In this document: one piece after another, positions 44,200-53,375 of the stretch
Layout: each line of letters opens with the position of its first letter
Position numbering within the stretch: the stretch's first letter is position 1
Assembly: GCA_949130485.1 (NCBI GenBank)
Contig: OX422187.1
Span: 8,396,205-8,460,204, forward strand
DNA from: Agelas oroides
Taxonomy: Eukaryota; Porifera; Demospongiae; Agelasida; Agelasidae
Length of the DNA: 64,000 nt
Direction of reading: 5' to 3'
The notes under the pieces: model-generated
The model's database searches: none
Seen by the model: the letters and a program-made list of their open reading frames with translations, nothing else
What the model was told of the DNA's origin: nothing
Program-made: the position numbers and the translations under genes

Positions 44200-44205
44200 T
44201 TTATT
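44200..44205 (-). terminator. Candidate polyadenylation signal AATAAA
   Basis: AATAAA on the minus strand about 390 bp beyond the stop of the multi-exon gene at 44598-46100; no nearer canonical signal seen. Confidence 0.4.
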
Positions 44206-44597
44206 ATGAGCAAGTATGAGTACCGTAAAGCTGCATATGGAGGATAATCCAACTCTTTGTAGAAGCACACAGAAATTAAAATGACAGTTCATTTTTGTTC
44301 AGAATTGGTTATTGAATATGAGCACCATATACAGTATGCTAGCAAGCTTTCCCAACTGAGAGGGGTTATGTTATTCCTTGTAGTTCGATGCTTAATTGCA
44401 CTGCTGCAAATGCGTGTGTTAATGCTTAGCAAATATTTTCCTGTTAATGATAACAAACAATACCTCGATAATAACTCTTCCTGGGACTCAGAGCATACAT
44501 AGATGAGTACTTCCTCAACTGTGATTATTGGATGGCTGATGATAGAAGGAGTTCACTGTATTTAATTATGTCAGTATGCAACATCTGCAGTTACACC

Positions 44598-46100
44598 TTA
44601 CCTACTACCTTGTGGAAATTTCCTTTGGCTAAGCCTATGAGTGTAAACCACACGTGGCTTTTTTGTGGGTGTATCAACAACTGGACATTGAAAGACAATT
44701 TAATATTAAAAGACACATGCTATGAAATATATCAACTTCCTCACATTCTAACTTCCTCTTGGGGGGTCTGCCAGGACCAATGTGTTGAGCCAGGGTGACA
44801 ACAACACCTTCACCACCACCTACACACAATCACCAACACCAGAATGATGTAGCAATAAACGGGATGGATGACACGCATTAATTATAACTCACCAAACATT
44901 TTCTCCTGTATAACAGTAGACTTCTCAACCTCAATGCTCTCTTCCTTGCCTTCTGTAGTGATGTTCATAGGGCAGATCCATAGATATTTTGCTTGAATCC
45001 ACACAGTACTAATGTTAACTCACCAAATGGCTCCTCCTGTACTTTGCCCACATTTCCGCCTTCATTATAAACATCCTCATCTGCTATGTAAGCAATCGTG
45101 CAATGTGTACTAATATATCATGTAAAATAATGATGAGGCTAAGATTGAGTAAACATACGTTGATATCGCTTGTGCTTTTTCTTCTTGTGCTTCCTTTTCT
45201 TCTTTCTAGTTCCTGGTAGATCCAGCATGTCCATACTTCCTGCATCTGCTGGAGTTGTAGTGTCACAAATGTCACGTTTTGTTGTTGTGTACTGAGTCCA
45301 GGGTTCTCCTGAAATTTTACTTCCAAATAGCAAGATTGCCTAATGTAAATTTTATGAAATCTGTGGGTCAGCAGCTACTGTGGGCAGGATTTAGGCCAAA
45401 ATGGTACCCTTACTTAAATTTTCAACATCTCTGTAATTAACCAAAGGGTGCAAAAACCATCCCCTGCATGCTGCTTAGTGAGAACCGTACCAAATGGTAG
45501 CTCTCCTTATCAACACTCATTTAGTGCACAGGCATTTGAACAATTAATTGGACGTAACTCACCAAATGACTCATCCTGCACATCAATGACCTCCAAAGTT
45601 TCACCATCCTCTTCTATAAGCAAATGCACAGGGTGATGGCAACAGCAATTACAGCCATCCTGTGGTTCAGTGGCGTAGCCAGGACATCGCGGATGCCAGG
45701 GCACAGCATGGGCACACTACGTTTGTACGAACTTCTGAGCGCAGAAGCATTTGGGGGAATCTGGGCCGTCACATGTTTCATACATATAGAGGATTGTGAG
45801 GGCTGGTGGTTGTCTGGTTGGCATAGCTCAGTGACAGAGCACTGCATGACAGCTCAATCCAGATGTCCTGGGTTCAATTCCTGGCACCTGCTGTCCTTTT
45901 AACTTTCCCTAAATTTTACCTCATCCCTCTCTATTGCTATACCGAGAAATTCACATACAATGTATATAGTGGGTAGAAATTTACTGTCATTATTAGCAAG
46001 AAGGCTGACCTTGAACCATGAACCTGGACCTGAAAAACTATCTGGACAAATTAGACAGTATTGTTCACTCACCAGCTGTGTTTGGTTGATAATTAAGTGG
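44598..46100 (-). CDS. Multi-exon gene with duplicated phase-1 exons (5' partial)
   Basis: Minus-strand exons in order: 46073-46100, 45563-45613, 45159-45308, 45024-45083, 44893-44952, 44745-44819, 44598-44680 (stop TAA). Most donors are GTGAG(T/G); introns 64-75 bp except two longer ones. All internal exons are phase 1-1 and multiples of three (51, 150, 60, 60, 75 bp). Three short exons encode acidic peptides with the same ending, QDESFG, QEEPFG and QEKMFG, so they arose by exon duplication. The 150-bp exon encodes a Lys/Arg run (RKKKRKHKKKKHKR), likely a nuclear localisation signal; the 75-bp exon has GRPPKRK, AT-hook-like; the last exon is basic (KKPRVVYTHR). About 168 aa known; the start lies upstream of 46100, beyond inserted transposons. 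Probably a nuclear or chromatin protein (inference); family not recognised. Confidence 0.6.
45666..45720. repeat. GTGGCGTAGCCAGGA repeat end
   Basis: CAGTGGCGTAGCCAGGAC resembles 21581 (AGTGGCGTAGGAAGA) and 16281 (AGTGGCTGATCCAGGA). It lies in an intron of the minus-strand gene, directly before the tRNA-like sequence. Confidence 0.45.
45817..45892 (+). repeat. tRNA-derived SINE head (tRNA-Cys-like)
   Basis: TAGCTCAGTGACAGAGC (A box, D-arm with GCTC/GAGC stem) at 45824-45840 and GGTTCAATTCC (B box) at 45871-45881, with a T-stem CTGGG/CCTGG. Acceptor and anticodon stems do not pair, so it is not a functional tRNA. The match to tRNA-Cys-type heads is from memory. It sits in the 459-bp intron of the minus-strand gene, in opposite orientation. 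No poly(A) tail or target duplication resolved. Confidence 0.7.
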
Positions 46101-46170
46101 CTGTGAACAAAATGTTACCGCCTACATAGTCACATAATTAGATAATGGGGTGAGTCATATTACATAACCG

Positions 46171-46773
46171 TAGCCTCGCGGGTGCAAACTTTGACTTCCA
46201 TATAGGAATTCGCTTTTTTCACAGATAGATGTTCATGTTGCATCACGTCATCATTACGTCTCTGTTGAATATTCATAAGTAATTCGCAGTTCATGTGTGT
46301 TGAATATTCATAATTCGTTTCACAGCATACATTAGACCGAACAGTGTGCTGGTCGTCTGTTGTGGCTTGTTGGCTAAGTGGTTAAGGGTTAGGGTTAGGG
46401 TTAGGGCTGGGGCCAGGGATTGCACTAGGTGTATTTCTTTTTTTTTCCCTGTAGTGTTATAAGTGTGGTGAACACATTTGTCTTCGTTGGTACGGTAAGT
46501 GCGCGGCGGGGTGCGCACGACGGAGTGCGCGCGACGGGTTACTTATGAATATTCAATAGGTGACGTAACCGCCACATGAACCGCTGTGAAAAAAGCGAAT
46601 CCCCTTCCATATAAGGAATGCAATACGGTTTTCGCTTCACGCATTCTAAGCAGCGTTGCAAAGATTCTGCAAAACCCTGTAATTAGAGGGATGCATATGG
46701 GCGATCGCGAACAGTCCCGATTTTTCTCCACGGCTGAGAGACAAAATCTGGGAGTGGCCTGGGAACGAGGCTA
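46171..46773. mobile_element. Composite interval bounded by TAGCCTCG ends
   Basis: Begins TAGCCTCGCGGGTGC and ends GCCTGGGAACGAGGCTA. Only the outer 8 bp match as TIR, so the assignment is weak. The element at 46205-46603 is nested inside: its 10-bp duplication restores TTCCATATAAGG when removed. Confidence 0.4.
46195..46613. mobile_element. TIR element with telomere repeats, copy 2
   Basis: Element 46205-46603 (399 bp), in opposite orientation to 25191-25594. Starts GGAATTCGCTTTTTTCACAG and ends with the inverse of GGGATTCGC. Perfect 10-bp direct repeats CTTCCATATA (46195-46204, 46604-46613). Contains more than three TTAGGG units at 46384-46406. The two copies differ by few substitutions outside their left-end regions. 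Confidence 0.9.
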
Positions 46774-46788
46774 CTGACTCCTTATAGT

Positions 46789-47318
46789 CTCGCAAGTAGG
46801 GTTGGGCGGATTATGCTGGCATAATTTTGGGAATAATAGGTACCAGAAAGCATTGAGCATTATGCGGGAATAATAGGTACATTTTGAGCATAATGTGTCT
46901 GTGGTAGACTGGTAGTCTCGTCCTCAGACTGTATCCCAGTCCCAGACCGTGAAGTATCTTGTCCCATGCCCTGTTGGTAAGCGGCGAAGTGAGGGAGCAA
47001 TGATCAGCAATCGCAGAGTCTGGTGATCTACATTGAACGATGTTAGCGTGGCCACACCCACTCTTGCGGAACGGGGTGTGGCCACGCGAGACTATATATA
47101 TACAATGGTCCCATCCTGTTTCAATTTACTTTTTCTGTACAGTGTTAAGTAATTATTCGAACATACGAGTTTGTTCGTTCCAGAAATAATGGGCATAGTT
47201 TGAGCATTATAGGCAAATTTTGGGCATAATTTTAGGCATAATTGGTACAATTTTGAGCATATTGGAATAGCATAATGGGTAAAAAATGGAGCATAATCCG
47301 CCCAACCCTACTCGCAAG
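46789..47318. mobile_element. hAT-type MITE with 8-bp target duplication
   Basis: Element 46797-47310 (514 bp) begins TAGGGTTGGGCGGATTATGC and ends with its inverse. Perfect 8-bp direct repeats CTCGCAAG (46789-46796, 47311-47318). Subterminal repeats GGCATAATTTT and GGGAATAATAGG. It was inserted into a TAGTCTCGCAAGCCAGACCC repeat and itself holds a TAGTCTCGTCC...CGCGAGACTA palindromic insert (46915-47093), so three layers are nested. Confidence 0.92.
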
Positions 47319-47517
47319 CCAGACCCTTTCCGTTCCGTAGCGCCGATCGGCTTTCACAACGACTCATGACTACCACGTGATTATCACGAGTTGACATGTA
47401 TTCAGCTGTACTATCTATCAGCTGTACTATCCATCAGCCCACGGTGAGAACATCGACCAGCAGCAAAAGTGTGGTACGTTGTAAGTAAAGCTAAAATTAT
47501 GTTAAAAAGCCAGTGCA

Positions 47518-48301
47518 TGCATGCACGGGCATGTGTAAAAGCCGAACTGCCGGATCACCGGATCACCCGGATCACCAAAAATGCGTGCAAAAATCGAACG
47601 GGCAATTATGAAGTGCTTGCGCGCGCGTACATAATCGACCTCATTCCAGGCCCCGCCCACCTCTTTCTCGCTTTTGCTGTACAGGAAAATGTTGTAGGCC
47701 TGTACCTATCAGACTAGCAGCATTCCGTCTTGGTCGTGCCTTTCTAAGGCCTTCACGGACATGTAAAAGCCTCCAAGGTGTAGCTGAGCCATTGTTTGTT
47801 TGTTTTTTGCCAGAGCTGGCAGAGGTAAGTCACGATAGTTACGTGCACGCAGAGTGGCAAGCACGCCAAAAGCTGACTGCAACAGTTTCCTACGCAAACG
47901 CCGACTTGCTGAAACCAAACAGTGTGCGTAGCACGCAGCTGTAGCACACAGCACCGCGAGAAACTCTGATTGGGTAGATACTAGTAACTAGGTGGCTTAC
48001 CTCGTGCATGCGCAAAAACTGTCCTTCTGCGCCTTGAAGTAGCGGAGCTTTTCATGAATGCCTTCCTTCGTGCCACAGCCTCAAAAGAGGCAGACTATAC
48101 GAGTAAGGTTGGAGGCCGCTACATAGCTGAAAGTAGACTTCGGCCTGGACAAGACTGTCAAGAGCCGTCTAATAATATACGTTTACTGCGCATGTGCAAA
48201 AACTTATTATAATTGCCCGTTCGATTTTTTGCTCAAATTTTCGGTGATCTGGTGATCCGGGTGATCCGGCAGTCCGGCTTTTACACACGCCCTGCATGCA
48301 C
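47518..48301. mobile_element. TIR element with 9-bp target duplication, 766 bp
   Basis: Element 47527-48292 begins GGGCATGTGTAAAAGCCG and ends with the inverse of GGGCGTGTGTAAAAGCCGG; arm similarity extends about 100 bp through GATCACCCGGATCACC and AATCGAACGGGCAATTAT. Flanked by TGCATGCAC on both sides (47518-47526, 48293-48301); the repeat is itself low-complexity, which weakens it slightly. The interior has an 81-residue minus-strand frame without known motif. Mutator-like by size of duplication and arms. Confidence 0.82.
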
Positions 48302-50440
48302 TGACAATATAATATATATAGTATAACCAAATCCTGGAAGTTTTTAGACCCCTTGGCTACTGTATAAGATTTGCCTGTAAATAAATGCCAAGTAGATTGG
48401 TCATCACATATCCTAAGACTCTATATAGTCCAGAATCAAGGAGTGATCCAGAGGTTTCGCCACCCATTCTTCCATTTTCAGCTCTTGTAAGGGTCAGCGT
48501 CTCTAAAGCTTAGGCCCGTAGCGTAATCGACCGATTATCGGCCCCTGTTTGTCCCCACCTCCGTATCTCCACTCAGGAACAGTTCTGGAGTCTGGGAATT
48601 GCATCATTCGAGAGGCCTTCGATTGCTGGAACTACCACATCCGGTTTACAAAAGTTTGCTCAAATTACATTCGCAACAGTAGCAGAAGTATCGTGGTCGC
48701 TGCTGTTATCGGGGGTTCCATGTGGTGACGCCATAAACTGTAATGTGCACATTGCGCAACCATGCAAGGAACTGGATCCAGACATGTATATAGCACCATT
48801 AGTCTCGCAAGCCACACCTCTCTGTGAAGGATAAATAGCTCCTCAAGTCGAGTTTCAGTTGCTGGAGGGCATGCAGCAACAAAACACCACATCAGGTAGT
48901 CTGTATTGTGTTCAAAGAGATTGTGCAACTTAATTTTATAGCAAGAAAATTGTGTAGCTAATACTGGACTCGTGTAAAAAAAAAAACAACAAGGTCAGTC
49001 AGTACCCTTTAACCCCTACGCGCATGCGCAGAAATCAATCGCGTGGTTACGAGAGAAGCTAATAAAAAATGGCGATTTTGTGAAGTGTTGATTCATTGCG
49101 TTATATCTTGTAAAATAGCTGAGTTCAGGCAATGATAGTTAGGCTTAGTTTAGTTGAAAACAAACCTGCTTTACTCAGAACGTAGTCAGAGGACCTGCTA
49201 GAAAAGTCCGAAGAAGCTACAACGGTGGAAACGTAGGTACCCGCTGTGTACCTGAAAATGACCGATAATACACGGCAAAAGTTGGCAGACAGTTTCAGCG
49301 AAGGTACGTTTCAACCTTCTCTGACACGATTAGATAGTATATAGACGATAGAACAAGTAGCGTGTGGATATAAGCTGTACTGTGGCTAACTACGATCGGC
49401 AGGCAAACTTCGAACGCGATTTTGAGGGGAAGTCCCTATAGGACACCGCAGCTAATTGTGCTTCGATTGACTTCCTGTTACACGTAATAACTAACTCCAA
49501 GTCCAAAAAGGCGCAGCGATCATGATAAATAGCGGAAGCGAAGTGCGGGCGCATTTGGCCGCTATCGGGTGTAACGGACAAGAAATTTCACGGGCGCATT
49601 TGGCCGCCACCGGGTGTAATGGGCAGCATAATTTCTGGACCTGAAGATATTGAATGCTGTGCTCAGGCTCGTCCCTAGCTTGTGAGCTAACCTGTTACCT
49701 ACTAAGACCAAGAGTTTATTACAGTGTAATGAACTCTTGCTAAGACCAAGGGGTAGTCACTTACATGCCATATTCAAGCGTTTGCGACCAAGATCAAGGT
49801 TTTTGATTGGCAAAGTGTGCTTAATTGCTTGATCGTTCCCTTCTGAGGCTCTTGAACACTTGATTTTCAAAGGGTCAAAGGTCAAATTGCAGCCGTGTGT
49901 TCTTGATCCATTGATTTTAGTAGTTCAGAGGTCACCTTGATCAGCCCTTGATCTTGCTCGCTTGATTCAATTTTGATTCCGGTCGCAAACGCTTCTACAC
50001 GGGACTAAGTGACTTCCCCTTGTAAGACTAAGGTCCCAGTTAGACAGGATTCCTCATGTTTTTGTGGGTTACTATGACAAAGTGTAGCCTCCTTCCCAGA
50101 TTCTCAGTGTATCCTCACTTGATTTATTGCAAGCCTGGAAATAAGGGCATGTAGTCATGTACCGATTGCTGGTTGCTTGCTGTTTCCAGAGCAGAAACTG
50201 CAAGCAGCATATTAAAAGTTGGATAGAAACCAGGATAAGTGTCTGTAGAGCCCTGTGTGGTTGGGTATATCCATGTCAGTTTTTTTCGCTCTCGCACCAA
50301 CCAAATAACAACCAGATAGTTCTCAAGTTGGGATCAAACGTTCCGGCCACTATACAGTGGCCCTCATCAGTGTAATACAGGCAGTACAACTGCATGAGAA
50401 TAAATACAGCGAGGGAAAAGTGGCGGGAATAAAAGGTGGG
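48302..50440. other. Mostly unassigned; possible orphan first exon
   Basis: Contains a segment (48838-48930) whose inverse recurs at 51838-51925, two copies of GGGCGCATTTGGCCGC (49547 and 49589), and a segment 49625-49690 whose inverse recurs at 52180-52260 (AATTTCTGGACCTGAAGA, AGCTTGTGAGCT). An NRF1-like CGCGCATGCGCAG lies at 49018. No complete gene found. Confidence 0.4.
49258..49303 (+). CDS. Possible first exon (MTDNTRQKLADSFSEG)
   Basis: An ATG at 49258 with A at +4 opens 15 codons ending at a good donor (CGAAG|GTACGT), about 240 bp downstream of an NRF1-like site. The nearest acceptor (ATCGGCAG at 49402) leads to a stop within eight codons, so no continuation was established. Confidence 0.2.
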
Positions 50441-50446
50441 TGAAGA

Positions 50447-50505
50447 AATTAAAAAAAAAAAAGAAAAAAAAAAGAAAAAAAAAAAAGGAAAAAAAAGAAA
50501 AAGGT
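50447..50505. repeat. A-rich tract
   Basis: Runs of A interrupted by single or double G over about 58 bp. Preceded by a spliced-looking but unassigned stretch; could be the tail of a retroposed sequence on the plus strand, though no parent was recognised. Confidence 0.8.
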
Positions 50506-50715
50506 GTAACAGTTCTAACAATATATAAAAAACAAGGAGAGGGAGGAGACAGTACAAGGCATACAAGGCTGGGAGACTTGAAAATGTGTAGACAGTTTTG
50601 AAGGTGGGGGGAAGGGGTGGAGAGCTATGATGAAAGATGGCTGGTCTGTGTGATCAGCTGATCGTAGACTGTTGGTAACATGCCTCTCTCTCTGTTCAAG
50701 GGTTGTGGTTGTCTG

Positions 50716-51371
50716 CGGATGCAGAGATCCGGAACAGCGTTACACATTTGGGAGTAGTCTCGTGCCCAAACTTTCACATATGTGTATAAAGAGTAGCCTC
50801 GTTCCCAGGCCAACCCCGTTTTTTGTTCTTCGGTTTGCGTTCAGTATAATACACGGAGGCGGAAGAGCGCGAAAAACGGGAAAGGCCTGGGAACACTTGT
50901 CACGTGAATGACGTCTGGTGGACGTAGGTGGGGCGGTGCCCAACTACAAATTCGTGTGCAATAAACCATAGAGCGAGTTTCTTACCGGTGAAGTCAAGTA
51001 CTGTCGATCTCGTGTACGTCTGGGGTCCGGGCTATTGTTGGAGCGTTCGATGATGAAGTCTAGTACGGTATTTGTAGTTGGGCACCGCCCCCCCTACGTC
51101 CACCTCGCATCCACCAGACGTCATTCACGTGACAAGTGTTCCCAGGCCTTCCCCGTTTTTCGCGCTCTTCCGCCTCCATGTATTATACTGAACGCAAACC
51201 GAAGAACAAAAAACAGGGTAGGCCTGGGAACGAGGCAGTTTGACTGTAAGCAAATGTGCAAGAGTGCCTCAGATGGAGATTGAGGACACAGTTCGGATGC
51301 AGAGATCAGGAACAGCGTTACACATTTGGGAGTAGTCTCGTGCTCAAACTTTCACGTATGTGTATAAAGAG
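50716..51371. mobile_element. Fold-back element between 76-78-bp direct repeats
   Basis: Core 50794-51237: arms 50794-50951 and 51070-51237 are inverted copies (TAGCCTCGTTCCCAGGCC end, then GGTTTGCGTTCAGTATAATA, then CACGTGAATGACGTCTGGTG). Outside, 50716-50793 and 51296-51371 are direct copies (CGGATGCAGAGATC to TATGTGTATAAAGAG), far longer than any transposase-made target duplication. A local segmental duplication or recombination event is therefore implied. No coding capacity. Confidence 0.82.
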
Positions 51372-52749
51372 GGTCTGGTGTTCTGAGTGACATTTTTGTC
51401 ACTTGGGATGGAGCCACTCTCGAATTTGAGAGCTTCAATCAGATTGCAGAAGGCATAATTATGTTAGCATGGCATAAGCAACAGATTGTCATATATTGAA
51501 TCGTAGAGAATGTGTATAGTACCCTGTTACCACTGGTCCAATAAAGTTCATGGCCTTCTTGATCTGTTGTGAATCATGATGCACAAGCACTAAACCGTTG
51601 GCATTTTGAGATCAAGATTTTAAATGCAATTAAATTATGACATTCTTTGTGCAGTAAGCACCATTCCATTTGACAAGAAATGTCCCTCAGAACATGAGAC
51701 ATTTGTGCTATGGCAATGAGACTACTTTGGGAGTACACTTTGACAGATTAATTGCACTGTGCATGATTCAGTTTGCAAGAGCAGTTTTCCTTGGAAATAG
51801 TCTATGTACGCTAGAGTTCAGTATTCTTGTTAAAATGTTGCACAACATCTTTGGGCACAATACAGACTATGTGATTTTTTCTGGTGCTTTGTTTTGCTGC
51901 ATGCCTTCCAGCAACTGTTTTGCATGACTTGCTGAAGGACAAGTTTCTAGTATCTTAAATAATGCGGTCAAGTGAAACCGTACCCCAAGATGCTCACACA
52001 AAATTTGTTCTTGTATATACTCAGATTATAGGTGAACATTAATTTTAGGTCATCACATGCAAACTATCTGCACATGGCTCATGATCACCAGACTGGTGAA
52101 GATAGACCTGAGTGTGAAAGACTAGACTAGTAAGTCACACAGCATTGCTAGCTAGCTGTTGCACTGTAGTGCTACTAGGTATTTATTCAGCTCACAAGCT
52201 AGAAAAAAGGCACGGAGTAAAGTACTGAACCTCTTCAGGTCCAGAAATTATGTTCACAGAGTTATTATAAGTCTTAAGTATAAAACTACGACCCATAAAA
52301 TTATAGAAAGCTGTAAGTGAAAGTTTACCTCACAAGGGACTTATACTGAACTTCTTTGTGTCCAGTTGGATCCAGTTCCATCCTCGATCCGTGCACGCAA
52401 TGCGCAAGGAATAGCCTAAACATTACAAATTTTGATGTCACCGCATGGAGTTGGGTGAACTTAGTGAACCCCGAATTATCGTCACCGCATATCGATTAAC
52501 GTCTCACGTAGTAATTACTATTCTCAATTATCGGCACCTGGAAACTTAGCCACTCCCTATCAGTTGACCGTATCTTCAGTACACATGATTTCAATATTAC
52601 CGAGTGTATAATTATCACATGCTTATAATCCATGCAAGAAACAGAAGCTGCACATGAACAAGGAAATGACAGAAATCGTGCATGAATTCATCTAGATTAT
52701 GCAAACTGGACGTAGCCTTTCTTTTCCACAGTATTCTACAACAACGTCA
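51372..52749. other. No gene assigned
   Basis: The plus-strand frame 51670-51927 and the minus-strand frame 48665-48928 share an alignable segment (HNTDY block), so both derive from one repeat that may once have been coding. No domain recognised. Confidence 0.4.
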
Positions 52750-53197
52750 TCAATACAGTCTTATCTCTGGACTGCAGGCTTCCTTTCGTACTTGGGCTCC
52801 CTTTCGAAGGGTAATGGTCTTCTGCCTCTGCATGAATTGCCTGAACCACCCATCAGACACTTTACCGGCCTTATTCTTAGTTGTCGATCGTAGAACACCT
52901 TTGTCCTTAGCCACCATCTCTGCCAGAAATTTCACCTGCTTCTTTGTTCTTCCGTACCCAGCTGCTGCGACCTCCGTAAAGAAACATGAAAGTTCCTTCT
53001 CTTCAGATGGTTGTAAATATGGCTGGAGTCCAGGGTTAACCCCATGCATCACTTTTCCCTTCACACGCACGGTCTTGGAGTGTGGTTCTTGGGACACCAT
53101 GCAGCTCTGCTGCTCGTTTGACGCTTTGCTCCCCCTTTACGGACTCCATAGCCGCAATCATGTTCTCATCCACCGGATTCCACCCATTGTCTCCGCT
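52750..53197 (-). pseudogene. pogo/Tigger-type transposase fragment (DNA-binding part)
   Basis: Minus strand. 53197-53067 reads a pipsqueak-type helix-turn-helix (VDENMIAAMESVKGE, then RAAELHGVPRTTLQDR). After a small frameshift (an apparent 4-nt slip in CGTGCGTGTG near 53066) the frame continues from about 53062 to 52750 with GKVMHGVNPG, a PYL/SEEKEL block, GYGRTKKQV and KVSDGWFRQFMQRQ, typical of the CENP-B-type HTH that follows in pogo-family transposases. The catalytic DDE/D domain is missing downstream. So this is a truncated, frameshifted copy. Family assignment rests on remembered motifs of pogo/Tigger proteins; it is a broken transposon gene, not a host CENP-B. Confidence 0.75.
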
Positions 53198-53375
53198 TAC
53201 TTGATCCAGTCTTCTCTAGACGTACAGCTGCTGGGGCCGACCTTGATCTTGGCCTCCTCTTCCTGCGCAGCATGGCAGTTAACTGGAAAAATAGCACTCA
53301 CAGACAGTAAAATAAGGGACTGCTGGGTTATATAACCTACCATTATCAAGGAAAAGGCAGCAGGAGTGGTCTTCC
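53198..53375. other. Short junction before tandem array
   Basis: Sequence between the pogo remnant and the first array unit; no feature seen. Confidence 0.5.

Noticed and set aside
45817-45892. Functional tRNA gene
   Set aside because: A and B boxes are good but acceptor and anticodon stems do not pair, so it is listed as a SINE head.
46543-46731. Upstream exon of the minus-strand multi-exon gene
   Set aside because: The frame continues if the nested element is removed, but the interval is bounded by TAGCCTCG transposon ends and its acceptor does not connect in phase to the exon at 46073-46100 with any donor I could see.
52682-53335. 217-codon plus-strand open frame
   Set aside because: It is the antisense of the pogo-type transposase remnant, whose minus-strand reading shows clear family motifs.
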